Assembly (NCBI RefSeq): GCF_011378905.1
Contig: NZ_WTPY01000002.1
Coordinates: 62,001-126,000, forward strand
Length of the DNA stretch: 64,000 bases
DNA from: Paraglaciecola sp. 20A4
GTDB taxonomy: Bacteria; Pseudomonadota; Gammaproteobacteria; Enterobacterales; Alteromonadaceae
Direction: 5' to 3'
A model generated the notes under the pieces. That model was not told the DNA's origin. It saw nothing but the letters and a program-made list of their open reading frames with translations, and searched no databases. This document shows positions 55,347 to 64,000 of this stretch, in pieces. Both the position numbers and the translations under genes were made by a program. Numbering within the stretch: position 1 is the stretch's first letter; every line of letters starts with the position of its first letter.

Positions 55347-56900
55347 ATGAGTCTGTCAGCAAGCGAATATTTGAAGCGCATTTTATTAGCGCCCGTTTAT
55401 GACGTGGCGGTAAAAACGGATTTGGTCAAACTTGACAAACTATCTGCTAATTTGGGCAATGAAGTGTGGCTCAAGCGCGAAGACCAGCAAGTGGTTAAAT
55501 CGTTTAAATTACGCGGTGCCTATAACAAACTTGCTAGTTTGTCTGATAAACAATTACAAGCCGGTGTGGTGGCTGCTTCGGCGGGCAACCACGCCCAAGG
55601 TGTGGCGTATTCCGCGAGGATGAAAAAAATTCAGGCTACTATCGTTATGCCTGAGACCACCCCCGATATTAAAGTGGATGCGGTGCGCAGCTTTGGCGGT
55701 GAATACGCCAACGTTATATTGTTTGGTACCAGTTTTGATCAGGCTAAGGACGAAGCCTTGCGTCTAGCGAAAGTCCATGGTTATACCATGGTTGCTCCCT
55801 TTGACGATGAGGACGTTATCGTTGGGCAAGGTACGATTGGTCGAGAATTACTCGAGCAAAACCCCGATATCGATACCTTGTTTATCGCCGTTGGCGGTGG
55901 TGGTTTAGCTGCGGGCATTAGTGTTTTCCTTAAGCAGTTAAAACCTGACTTAAAAATTATTGCTATCGAATCTGACGAGTCGGCTTGTTTGCAAGCGGCG
56001 TTAGAAGCAGGCGAACCAGTACCCTTGGCCTCTGTTGGCATATTCGCCGATGGCGTTGCGGTGAAAACGATTGGTACCGAGCCCTTTCGTTTATTGCAAG
56101 AATATGTCGACGAAGTGATCACGGTTAATACTGATGAAATCTGTGCGGCGATTAAAGATATTTTTGATGATACCCGTGTAATAGCTGAGCCTGCTGGTGC
56201 GCTTTCAATAGCCGGTATGCATAAATATCTGCAGCAGAACCCCATGCAAGGGCATACGTTTGGCGGTATTTTGTGTGGCGCCAATATTAACTTTCATACC
56301 TTGCGTTATGTGTCAGAGCGCTGTGAATTAAGTGAACAAAAAGAAGCGGTGTTTGCGGTGAAAATTCCGGAACATGCTGGTGCCTTTAAGCAATTCTGTG
56401 AGTTGCTCGGTGGACGTATAATTACCGAGTTCAACTACCGTTTTGCCACAGATCGTGAAGCACATATCTTTGTAGGTGTAAAATTACGTGGTGGCAGAGC
56501 TGAATTTAAACAGCTTACTGAAACGCTCGCAGCTCATGACTACCAGTGTTTTGATCTGAGTGAAAACGAAACGGCTAAGTTACATGTTCGTTATATGGTG
56601 GGCGGCCGCCCAGCTAATCTGCAAAATGAACATATATTTTCTTTTGAATTTCCGGAATATCCCGGGGCTTTGATGAAGTTTTTAAATACCTTGGGCGAAA
56701 CGTGGAATATCACATTGTTTCATTACCGTAATCACGGTGCTGCCGCAGGCTTAGTATTATGTGGTTTCGAAATTCCTCCAGAGCAACGCGATAACTTTAA
56801 TCAACATCTCGATGCTTTAGATTATCAATACACTGAGCAAACCGTGAACCCTGCCTATAAGTTTTTCTTGTCGGATGTAAATGGCACTTCGACTAAATAG
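55347..56900 (+). CDS. ilvA: Threonine dehydratase (biosynthetic)
   Basis: A 517-residue PLP enzyme converting threonine to 2-oxobutanoate. The PLP Lys is in SFKLRGAYNKL, the glycine loop in AVGGGGLAAGISVFL, and two C-terminal ACT-like domains (EHAGAFKQFCELLGG; EYPGALMKFLNTLGE) provide isoleucine feedback. The ATG touches the ilvD stop (TAAATG), indicating one operon. Length matches the long, regulated form. Confidence 0.97.
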   Translation: MSLSASEYLKRILLAPVYDVAVKTDLVKLDKLSANLGNEVWLKREDQQVVKSFKLRGAYNKLASLSDKQLQAGVVAASAGNHAQGVAYSARMKKIQATIVMPETTPDIKVDAVRSFGGEYANVILFGTSFDQAKDEALRLAKVHGYTMVAPFDDEDVIVGQGTIGRELLEQNPDIDTLFIAVGGGGLAAGISVFLKQLKPDLKIIAIESDESACLQAALEAGEPVPLASVGIFADGVAVKTIGTEPFRLLQEYVDEVITVNTDEICAAIKDIFDDTRVIAEPAGALSIAGMHKYLQQNPMQGHTFGGILCGANINFHTLRYVSERCELSEQKEAVFAVKIPEHAGAFKQFCELLGGRIITEFNYRFATDREAHIFVGVKLRGGRAEFKQLTETLAAHDYQCFDLSENETAKLHVRYMVGGRPANLQNEHIFSFEFPEYPGALMKFLNTLGETWNITLFHYRNHGAAAGLVLCGFEIPPEQRDNFNQHLDALDYQYTEQTVNPAYKFFLSDVNGTSTK

Positions 56901-56908
56901 TAAACCTT

Positions 56909-56950
56909 AAAAAGGATGTGATGGGTTGATAAAACCCACACATCTTTTTA
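56909..56950. terminator. Bidirectional terminator between ilvA and plsB
   Basis: AAAAAGGATGTG and TGGGTT pair with AACCCA and CACATCTTTTT around a short loop, with A and T tracts on both sides, fitting termination of both convergent genes. Confidence 0.8.
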
Positions 56951-56991
56951 TCAATTATTCTGCCAAATAAGATTTTTATCCAACCTAACTG

Positions 56992-59427
56992 CTAAATTTG
57001 CTGCAAACGCTGAGCGATTTCAGGAGAAATCAAGTTCTCTACTGTGGCCAATAATGCTTCACTCGTTTCAGAGTGCTCTAACTGACCTTCATTGGATGCA
57101 TTAATTAAGGCATTGTCTTTAAGCGCATGAATAAAGGTTGATAATACGTTCTTATCAAAAAACTCTGGTGAATTTATACCATGTAGCGCGGCTAAGCGTT
57201 CTGCAAATTCGCGACTTTGTTTCTCTAAACGACCGCGGCTAATGGTTTGCTCTTTTTTCAGGATCGTTAGCACGGCTGCATAGCGTTGCAATGTTTCTTG
57301 AATACTGCGATTAAGTAACCAAAACGAATAAAATGCCTTGCTGGTAGCAGCTGGTGGCAAAATTTCATTTTCCGCGGATTTTAACAGACCTGTTTCAAGC
57401 ATGGCGCTTATTATGTGGTCAGTATATTCCATTGCTTTTTCGTGATTCATATAGATAAACAATTCACGTTGCAAAAGCGGATAGAGCTGTCCAACCAACG
57501 CAATGACTTTATCTTTAGCTAAGCCTTTATGAGCAAATACGATGGCACTGATTAAACCCGGGATGGCGAACAGATGAAGAATATTATTGCGATAATAGGT
57601 TAACGCTACCGCATTCTTACGTTTAAGCGAAATAATGGTGCCAAACGTATCTTGGGATACTTCAAGTTTATTGAGTTTTAATGTACTTTCGAGTAGCGCT
57701 TTGCCATTACTTTGTGGCGCGCTAGATAATTCACTATAAGGGGCGAGTTTCAGTAAAGCTAAATAATCATCAATCGCTCGCTCCAACTCATCTTGTGCCA
57801 TGGCGTGTTTCTTTGCTGATAATAAACACATCGCGCACAATGACATTCCACTGACTGCGGCAGCTTGGTTGATACGACCCATGACATCGTTTGCTAACGT
57901 ATTTACGACAGGGGTTAACCAACGAGGCTTTTTGTCTGTTTCTGCGCTTTGAGCGTCACGCCAATCAGGCTGTTGGCTATCAAGGAAGTTCGTTAAATTA
58001 ATTGGGTCGCCAAAGTTTAGGAAACCATTACCATAATTCTTGAGCTTACGAACCGCAGAAAAAACCTGGAAAAACGATTCCTTCTTCTTGTCTGTGCCTT
58101 TTAGTTCTTTTAAATAGCTTGAGACTTCCATGACGTGCTCATAACCTATATAAACAGGTACTATGCTCACAGGCCTGTTAATCCCTTTAACAAGGGCTTG
58201 AAGTGTCATAGCAAGCATGCCTGTTTTGGGGGGCAGTAAACGTCCTGTACGACTTCGGCCGCCTTCAGGGTAGTATTTTACCGAGTAACCTTTGTTAAAT
58301 AACAACTCCAAATATTCTCTGAATACAGCGGTGTATAGTTTATTTCCGGCAAAACTACGGCGTAGAAAAAAGGCACCACATTTTCGTAAAATGCCGCCTA
58401 TGGGCCAGAAATTTAGATTTATTCCTGCTGCAATATGAGGGGTCACTAATCCTTCGTGATAAATAACGTAGGTTAACAGTAAGTAATCCATATGGCTGCG
58501 ATGACAAGGCACATAGATAATTTCGTGGCCACTTTGGGCAAGAGCTCTTACCTTGTCGGCATGTTTTACTTCTATACCGTTATATACTTTGTTCCAGATT
58601 TTAGTTAACAAGCGGTCGCCGATCCTAACGATGCCCTCGCGATAATCGGCGGCAATTTCGTCAACGTATTTTTTAGCTTTTGCTTGAATCTGATGATTAG
58701 ATTTCTTTTTAGTGCGCGCTTCATCTTCCACCGCTTGGCGAACTGAGTCGGCACCTAGAACTGAGTTATAAAGTGCTTGGCGTTCTAGCAGCGTTGGGCC
58801 AATCAAATTTTGACGGCGGCGGTGAAAATGCGTACCAGCTAATCGAATGAGCTTATGGGCTATTTCCTCGTCACTGCCTTTTAAATCAGCCATGGTGCGA
58901 GAAGACACAGCTTTGCTGTAGCATACGAAATTATCACGCCCTAAAAATAAAACGATAAAAAATTTACGCAGCCAACTTGGGGAGACTTGGTGAGCGATAA
59001 CGTCTGACCAACCTGATAGTTTGCGGCCCGGTGCCCTGCCCCAAAATATTGAAACGGGGACTATTTGTAAATCAAGTTCGGGGTGTTCTCGATGAATTTG
59101 AAATAGTCGAGTCACATCATCAGCGATATTGGTGATTTTCACTTTGCGGGTCAAAACCGAGCGTGGTTGTTGCAAATACAAACAGGCGGGTAATTCTTGA
59201 CCGCCAATACTCACTGTATCGGTAGGTTTGGGCAAACCAAGTTCATTCGTCGACATTTTTAAGGCAAATTGGTCGGTGACTGAATGTGTGCGTAACAAAT
59301 AGACAATAGGTTTAGCTGTATCGATCCCAAGTTCGGTCTGTATATCTGTGGGGATGCTGTTGACCTTAACAAGCCATTTAAGCGGAACAGATATAATTGT
59401 TAGCAGCAGTGTATGCAGCCATGCCAT
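56992..59427 (-). CDS. plsB: Glycerol-3-phosphate 1-O-acyltransferase
   Basis: An 811-residue membrane-bound enzyme starting phospholipid synthesis. Acyltransferase motifs: CHRSHMDYLLLTY (HX4D), GAFFLRRSF, YPEGGRSRTGRLL and PVYIGYEHVME. Length is as in E. coli PlsB (about 807). AGGTACCACTCT precedes ATG. Divergent from lexA, close to the E. coli neighbourhood. Confidence 0.96.
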   Translation of the reverse strand: MAWLHTLLLTIISVPLKWLVKVNSIPTDIQTELGIDTAKPIVYLLRTHSVTDQFALKMSTNELGLPKPTDTVSIGGQELPACLYLQQPRSVLTRKVKITNIADDVTRLFQIHREHPELDLQIVPVSIFWGRAPGRKLSGWSDVIAHQVSPSWLRKFFIVLFLGRDNFVCYSKAVSSRTMADLKGSDEEIAHKLIRLAGTHFHRRRQNLIGPTLLERQALYNSVLGADSVRQAVEDEARTKKKSNHQIQAKAKKYVDEIAADYREGIVRIGDRLLTKIWNKVYNGIEVKHADKVRALAQSGHEIIYVPCHRSHMDYLLLTYVIYHEGLVTPHIAAGINLNFWPIGGILRKCGAFFLRRSFAGNKLYTAVFREYLELLFNKGYSVKYYPEGGRSRTGRLLPPKTGMLAMTLQALVKGINRPVSIVPVYIGYEHVMEVSSYLKELKGTDKKKESFFQVFSAVRKLKNYGNGFLNFGDPINLTNFLDSQQPDWRDAQSAETDKKPRWLTPVVNTLANDVMGRINQAAAVSGMSLCAMCLLSAKKHAMAQDELERAIDDYLALLKLAPYSELSSAPQSNGKALLESTLKLNKLEVSQDTFGTIISLKRKNAVALTYYRNNILHLFAIPGLISAIVFAHKGLAKDKVIALVGQLYPLLQRELFIYMNHEKAMEYTDHIISAMLETGLLKSAENEILPPAATSKAFYSFWLLNRSIQETLQRYAAVLTILKKEQTISRGRLEKQSREFAERLAALHGINSPEFFDKNVLSTFIHALKDNALINASNEGQLEHSETSEALLATVENLISPEIAQRLQQI

Positions 59428-59574
59428 AGAGTGGTACCTAAATAGTGAAAGACCTCAATAGGATACCACGTTATTCAGCTTTTCCACCCCGTAGGATCAG
59501 TTTACAGGTCAGAGGTCTTGTATAAATTCCGGTTAATCGATTGCATACAATAAATATTTGAGATTTAGCAACGA

Positions 59575-59611
59575 CTGTATATACTCACAGTTAAACTGTA
59601 TGAAACAACAG
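59575..59611 (+). promoter_or_regulatory. Two LexA (SOS) boxes
   Basis: CTGTATATACTCACAG (59575-59590) and CTGTATGAAACAACAG (59596-59611) both match CTGT-N8-ACAG and lie just ahead of lexA, the double-operator arrangement of autoregulated lexA genes. Confidence 0.93.
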
Positions 59612-59618
59612 GCTGTGT

Positions 59619-60242
59619 ATGCGTCCACTAACTCTTAGGCAAGAAGAAGTCTTGCAATTGATTAAAACCACCATGATCGATACCGGCATGCCGCCTACAC
59701 GTGCGGAAATTGCGAGGCATCTTGGTTTTAAGTCTGCTAATGCCGCTGAAGAACATTTAAAAGCTTTAGCACGAAAGGGGGCGATTCAAATATTACCGGG
59801 GACTTCTAGGGGTATTAGGCTTACTGAGCCATTAGAAGATCAATTAGAAGAGCAAGGCTTACCCCTCATTGGGCGAGTAGCCGCTGGCGAACCGATTTTG
59901 GCTCAAGAGCATGTTGAAATGCACTATAAAGTTGATCCGAATTTATTCAAACCTAGTGCTGATTTTTTACTCCGTGTTAGTGGTATGAGCATGAAGGATA
60001 TTGGTATTTTGGATGGCGATTTACTTGCTGTGCATAAAACTACTGATGTTCACAACGGCCAAGTAGTCGTCGCTCGTGTTGATGAAGATGTCACCGTTAA
60101 GCGTATTGAGCGCAAAGGGCGTCAAGTGATCTTGCATGCTGAAAACGAAGAATTTCAACCCATTAAAGTTGATTTAGCGACTCAACCTTTCAATATCGAA
60201 GGCATCGCCGTAGGCGTGATACGTAATTCAGATTGGATGTAA
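59619..60242 (+). CDS. lexA: LexA repressor
   Basis: A 207-residue SOS repressor. Winged-helix DNA-binding domain ([27 protein letters not shown] is split by helix two), cleavage site Ala-Gly in GRVAAGEP, catalytic Ser in [12 protein letters not shown] and Lys in [15 protein letters not shown]. Length and motifs match E. coli LexA. The ATG lies eight bases after the second SOS box. Confidence 0.97.
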   Translation: MRPLTLRQEEVLQLIKTTMIDTGMPPTRAEIARHLGFKSANAAEEHLKALARKGAIQILPGTSRGIRLTEPLEDQLEEQGLPLIGRVAAGEPILAQEHVEMHYKVDPNLFKPSADFLLRVSGMSMKDIGILDGDLLAVHKTTDVHNGQVVVARVDEDVTVKRIERKGRQVILHAENEEFQPIKVDLATQPFNIEGIAVGVIRNSDWM

Positions 60243-60638
60243 GCAGTAAGCAGTAAGCAGGTAAAGAGTTTACGCTGAATTATACTGATAAATAGGTAGT
60301 ACGTTTGGGGTTTCGCAATGATGCCCCAATGCATTTTTACATGATCGTTTCCTCCCGCATTTATACTCTCTAACTCGCCTTTTCTACGTTGTCATTGCGA
60401 TATAATTTGTTACTGAAATGTAAACGTAACATACTGATCGACTGATTAAATTTTACCCAGTTGAATATAAATTAAACAAAATAACTGGACTCCTCCCCCT
60501 GTTTTGAGTAATGCTTGTTACATCCTTAACAAGTTAGTAACATTTTTTAACTTGTATTGAATCTTATAATAATAAATGAAGACGTAAATTTTGCTGGCTA
60601 TCGCCATTATTTCAAACGTTTGACAAGCAGGGGGTCGA
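60243..60638. other. Intergenic region lexA / coxB
   Basis: About 395 bases. Starts with three near-copies of GCAGTAA across the lexA stop. A TTGGGG/CCCCAA hairpin (around 60306-60333) could end lexA transcription but lacks a T tract. Near 60513-60543, CTTGTTA/TAACAAG and TGTTAC/GTAACA form mutually exclusive hairpins ahead of coxB. No gene seen. Confidence 0.45.
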
Positions 60639-61793
60639 GTGAAGAAAATTTCGTTGAGTGTGATGGCAATGCTAAGCGCGTTTCAAAGCGGTACTGTTTT
60701 CGCAGAGTCCGTAGCTGACTTAGATCAATATCAACTGAATATGCGCAAGGGTGTCACAGATATCAGCGCAGATGTATATGACTTGCATATGTTGATGTTT
60801 ATTATCTGTGTGGTTATCGCCGTTGGTGTTTTTGGCGCGATGTTTTATTCCATTTTATTTCATCGTAAGTCCAGAGGTGCAAAACCAGCTAACTTTCACG
60901 AAAGTGTAAAAGTAGAAATCGCTTGGACCGTTATCCCTTTTGTTATTTTAATTGTTATGGCGGTTCCTGCAGCGAAAACGCTAATCGCTATGGAAGATGC
61001 CAGTGAGCCTGATGTCACTGTGCTAGTGACGGGATCGCAATGGAAGTGGCATTACAAATACATGGATAACGACGTTGAGTTCTATTCTCGCTTAGCTACC
61101 CAAGCCGATGAGATATCTGGCAAGTTAGATAAAGGTGTTAACTACCTTCTAGAAGTCGATCAGCCTCTGGTTATACCAACAGATAAGCGAGTTCGTTTTT
61201 TAATTACCTCAGACGACGTTATCCATTCTTGGTGGGTACCTGACTTTGCTATCAAGCAAGACGCAAACCCGGGTTTTATTAATGATGCTTGGGCGAAAGT
61301 AAACGAGCCAGGTATCTATCGCGGTCAATGTGCTGAATTATGCGGCAAAGACCATGGTTTTATGCCTGTAGTGGTCATTGCTAAAGAACCCGCAGAATAT
61401 GATAAATGGATAGGTGAAAGACAAGCTATTCAAGAGAAAGCCAAGGCGGAAGAGCAAAGATTACTCGCCATGAACATGAGTAAAGATGAACTGATGAGTA
61501 ACGGTCAGAAAATTTACACTGCTAATTGTGCTGCGTGCCATATGCCAAATGGCGAAGGGTTACCAGGCGTATTCCCAGCGTTAAAAGGCAGTAATATTGC
61601 GTTGAATGATATGGCAGCTCATATCGACATTGTATTAAACGGTAAATCTGGTACAGCCATGGCAGCCTTTGCTAAACAGCTAAGTATGTCTGAGCTGGCA
61701 GCAGTGATTACCTTTGAGCGAAACGCTTGGGGTAATGACACTGACGAGTTGGTACAGGCTAAAGATATTAATGCTGCTCTGAACGGGCAATAG
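60639..61793 (+). CDS. coxB: Cytochrome c oxidase subunit II with fused cytochrome c (caa3-like)
   Basis: A 384-residue subunit. Signal peptide, two membrane helices (about 45-72 and 90-110), cupredoxin domain with the CuA site (His in [24 protein letters not shown]), and a C-terminal cytochrome c domain with haem motif CAACH and an axial Met in the [11 protein letters not shown] region. The fusion means electrons enter through its own haem. GTG start with AGGGGG ahead. First gene of the oxidase operon. Confidence 0.95.
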   Translation: MKKISLSVMAMLSAFQSGTVFAESVADLDQYQLNMRKGVTDISADVYDLHMLMFIICVVIAVGVFGAMFYSILFHRKSRGAKPANFHESVKVEIAWTVIPFVILIVMAVPAAKTLIAMEDASEPDVTVLVTGSQWKWHYKYMDNDVEFYSRLATQADEISGKLDKGVNYLLEVDQPLVIPTDKRVRFLITSDDVIHSWWVPDFAIKQDANPGFINDAWAKVNEPGIYRGQCAELCGKDHGFMPVVVIAKEPAEYDKWIGERQAIQEKAKAEEQRLLAMNMSKDELMSNGQKIYTANCAACHMPNGEGLPGVFPALKGSNIALNDMAAHIDIVLNGKSGTAMAAFAKQLSMSELAAVITFERNAWGNDTDELVQAKDINAALNGQ

Positions 61794-61803
61794 GGGGACG
61801 ATC

Positions 61804-63402
61804 ATGAGCACAGTTACTGAAACGCTTCATCACGACGACGACCATCACGAACATCATGCGCCACCTTCAGGGATAAAGCGCTGGTTATACACGACCAATC
61901 ATAAAGATATTGGTACGTTATATCTGTGGTTTGCCTTCATCATGTTTTTAACCGGTGGCGCCATGGCGATGGTTATTCGCGCCGAGTTATTTCAACCGGG
62001 TTTGCAAATAGTCGAGCCGCACTTTTTCAACCAAATGACCACCGTGCATGGCTTGATTATGGTTTTTGGTGCGGTTATGCCGGCTTTTACAGGGTTAGCT
62101 AATTGGCTTGTGCCCATGATGATTGGTGCGCCTGATATGGCTTTACCGCGCATGAATAACTGGAGTTTCTGGATCCTGCCATTTGCTTTTTTAATCCTCT
62201 TGTCTTCGTTGTTTATGGATGGCGGAGGTCCTGCATTTGGTTGGACTTTCTACGCGCCTTTGTCCACTACCTATAGTGGTGACAGTACAGCTCTATTTGT
62301 ATTTTCGGTACATATTATGGGTATCTCGTCCATTATGGGGGCGATTAACGTCATCGTTACCATATTTAATATGCGGGCCCCCGGTATGACGTGGATGAAA
62401 ATGCCACTTTTTGTATGGACGTGGCTAATTACAGCTTTTTTATTAATCGCGGTCATGCCTGTTTTAGCTGGAGCGGTAACCATGGTGCTGACAGATAAGT
62501 TTTTTGGGACCAGTTTCTTCGATGCCGCAGGTGGTGGTGATCCGGTCATGTTCCAGCATATTTTCTGGTTCTTCGGTCATCCCGAGGTGTACATCATGAT
62601 CTTACCGGCCTTTGGTATTATTTCGCAGATCGTACCGACATTTTCTCGAAAGCGGCTATTTGGTTATTCCTCCATGGTTTATGCGACCGCATCAATCGCC
62701 TTATTGTCATTTATCGTTTGGGCGCACCATATGTTTACCACAGGTATGCCGGTATTTGCCGAAATGTTCTTTATGTTGGCCACCATGTTGATTTCGGTGC
62801 CAACAGGGGTAAAAGTCTTCAATTGGGTGGCAACGATGTGGCGTGGTTCGCTGAGCTTTGAAGTGCCTATGTTGTTCGCGCTGGCGTTTATCGTGCTGTT
62901 CACTATTGGTGGTTTGTCGGGCCTGATGTTGGCAATTACCCCAGTAGATTTCCAATATCATGACACCTATTTTGTAGTTGCGCATTTCCACTATGTGCTA
63001 GTAACTGGCGCTATATTTTCGATTATGGCCGCGGTTTATTATTGGCTGCCTAAATGGACTGGAAAGATGTTTGATATACCCTTGGCTAAATGGCACTTTT
63101 GGTGCTCATTAGTGTCGGTCAATGTGTTGTTCTTCCCTATGCACTTCGTCGGTTTAGCCGGTATGCCAAGACGGATCCCTGATTACGCGTTGCAATTTGC
63201 AGATTTTAATAAATGGATAAGCTTAGGCGGATTTGCATTCGGTCTATCGCAATTAATTTTCTTGGTTATCATTATTAAAGCTTGCCGTAAGCAAGGTGAA
63301 CCTGTGAGCGACCAAGTTTGGGAAGGAGCTGAAGGCCTAGAATGGGAAATACCTTCACCAGCCCCTTATCATACGTTCGAAACGCCGCCCGTTATTAAGT
63401 AA
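61804..63402 (+). CDS. coxA: Cytochrome c oxidase subunit I
   Basis: A 532-residue twelve-helix catalytic subunit with haem a and a3/CuB ligands: the low-spin His in [28 protein letters not shown] (CuB His and cross-linked Tyr), HHMFTTG, and [14 protein letters not shown]. It carries a His-rich N-terminus ([10 protein letters not shown]). It reduces O2 to water and pumps protons. Ten bases after coxB. Confidence 0.97.
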   Translation: MSTVTETLHHDDDHHEHHAPPSGIKRWLYTTNHKDIGTLYLWFAFIMFLTGGAMAMVIRAELFQPGLQIVEPHFFNQMTTVHGLIMVFGAVMPAFTGLANWLVPMMIGAPDMALPRMNNWSFWILPFAFLILLSSLFMDGGGPAFGWTFYAPLSTTYSGDSTALFVFSVHIMGISSIMGAINVIVTIFNMRAPGMTWMKMPLFVWTWLITAFLLIAVMPVLAGAVTMVLTDKFFGTSFFDAAGGGDPVMFQHIFWFFGHPEVYIMILPAFGIISQIVPTFSRKRLFGYSSMVYATASIALLSFIVWAHHMFTTGMPVFAEMFFMLATMLISVPTGVKVFNWVATMWRGSLSFEVPMLFALAFIVLFTIGGLSGLMLAITPVDFQYHDTYFVVAHFHYVLVTGAIFSIMAAVYYWLPKWTGKMFDIPLAKWHFWCSLVSVNVLFFPMHFVGLAGMPRRIPDYALQFADFNKWISLGGFAFGLSQLIFLVIIIKACRKQGEPVSDQVWEGAEGLEWEIPSPAPYHTFETPPVIK

Positions 63403-63420
63403 GCGGTAAAGGAGAATTTT

Positions 63421-63648
63421 ATGTTGCTAAGTGAAGTGAGGTTTTCAAAAAAAAGACTGCTTAAACGTTTTGTAGCATTAGCCATAGGTTTTATAGCATT
63501 TGGTTTTTGTAATAGTCTACAAAACGATGCATATATGCCGCTCGATGACTCAGCGTATTTTGCCCTACAAAGCAAAATGCATAATGCAGAAATTGCACAA
63601 CAAGGATTAGTGCAGTCTTATTCAGGTATGTTCTGGCAATCCTTATGA
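63421..63648 (+). CDS. Small membrane protein between coxA and ctaG
   Basis: A 75-residue protein with an excellent ribosome binding site (AAAGGAGAATTTT before ATG), a basic start, one membrane helix (about residues 14-32) and a periplasmic tail. Its stop overlaps the ctaG start (ATGA), so it is translated with the oxidase assembly gene. It is probably a small assembly or accessory protein; no family recognised. Confidence 0.7.
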   Translation: MLLSEVRFSKKRLLKRFVALAIGFIAFGFCNSLQNDAYMPLDDSAYFALQSKMHNAEIAQQGLVQSYSGMFWQSL

Positions 63649-64000
63649 CAGACAAAAGGCAACAACCTCAAGCGCCTGACGCCGCCAACAATAGTCCCCC
63701 GTCTAGCAATGCGAAGATGGTGGGTAAGTTATTGGTGGTCGTGCTGGGGATGTTTGGTTTTGGTTTTGCGTTAGTTCCACTTTATGACGTGTTTTGTGAT
63801 TTGACCGGATTAAACGGAAAGACTGCAAATTCCGCCGCTATTTATGAAGTGATGGAGATTGACGAGTCACGAACCATCACTGTGGATTTTATCACTCGCG
63901 TCAACTCAGGTATGGCGTGGAAATTTGAAGCACAAACACGGCAAGTGAAAGTGCATCCTGGTCAAATGAACGAGGTGAATTTCACGGTAAAAAATCCAAC
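63645..64000 (+). CDS. ctaG: Cytochrome c oxidase assembly protein CtaG/Cox11 (partial)
   Basis: The first 118 codons, cut by the window end. Pro-rich cytoplasmic start, one membrane helix (KLLVVVLGMFGFGFALVPLY), then YDVFCDLTGLNGKT with the copper-binding Cys region and the beta-rich VNSGMAWKFEAQ typical of Cox11. It delivers copper to CuB of subunit I. The start overlaps the previous gene by four bases. Confidence 0.93.
   Translation, partial: MTDKRQQPQAPDAANNSPPSSNAKMVGKLLVVVLGMFGFGFALVPLYDVFCDLTGLNGKTANSAAIYEVMEIDESRTITVDFITRVNSGMAWKFEAQTRQVKVHPGQMNEVNFTVKNP

Noticed and set aside
60238-60262. Triple GCAGTAA repeat after lexA
   Set aside because: Too short and imperfect to call an element; probably slippage.

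Overview
The window reads as chromosomal DNA of a marine gammaproteobacterium of the order Alteromonadales, most likely the Alteromonas/Glaciecola/Paraglaciecola group. The grounds are gene content and synteny: a TonB-dependent receptor with SapC, plsB divergent from lexA, rph-pyrE next to yicC, divergent ilvC/ilvY, an ilvD-ilvA operon, a long class II IlvC, an Ndh close to the E. coli enzyme, and a caa3-like cytochrome oxidase operon. This is inferred from protein resemblance; no search was run.

Layout. 1-5.7 kb: a partial cupin-like gene, SapC and a large TonB receptor on the minus strand, then an HD-GYP c-di-GMP phosphodiesterase. 6.4-17.5 kb: an integrated genomic island of about 11 kb inserted in the 3' end of yicC. 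A repeat of the last codons of yicC, followed by a minus-strand terminator that fits yicC, now lies at the far end of the island (about 6.37-6.44 kb), while a P4-type integrase sits beside yicC at the other end. Reading from the integrase, the island holds an N-terminally truncated second recombinase, a MazEF/ChpSB-like toxin-antitoxin pair with a third small gene, a 77-residue membrane protein overlapping an exported TPR protein with a similar Cys-containing motif, two small unknown genes, the C-terminal stub of a type I restriction HsdR, and a Hachiman-like pair (HamA nuclease plus HamB Ski2-like helicase).

17.5-31.2 kb: housekeeping and envelope genes (yicC, rph, pyrE, a TusA-like protein, a Fur-box-controlled pair including a 59-residue protein, an exported methyltransferase-like protein, an exported amidohydrolase, DUF1285, DUF3014, a sterol-desaturase-like hydroxylase, DUF6482, an AI-2E family permease, DUF6702 and an M1 peptidase). 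31.4-46.3 kb: proBA, ndh, a nidogen-domain protein with a PEP-CTERM-like tail, IalB, a large unknown membrane protein, an M20 peptidase, a DMT transporter, carbonic anhydrase, a histidine phosphatase, a Bcr/CflA-type MFS transporter and an OmpA-like lipoprotein.

46.9-60.2 kb: branched-chain amino acid genes (ilvC, ilvY, and ilvD-ilvA behind what looks like a transcription attenuator with a Val/Ile/Leu/Thr-rich leader peptide), a PepSY membrane protein, comM, a TRIC/YicG-family channel, plsB, and lexA with two SOS boxes. 60.6 kb to the end: coxB (CuA plus fused cytochrome c), coxA, a small membrane protein and the start of ctaG/cox11.

The most interesting part is the yicC island: a defence module next to a decayed restriction locus, plus an uncharacterised membrane/TPR cassette.
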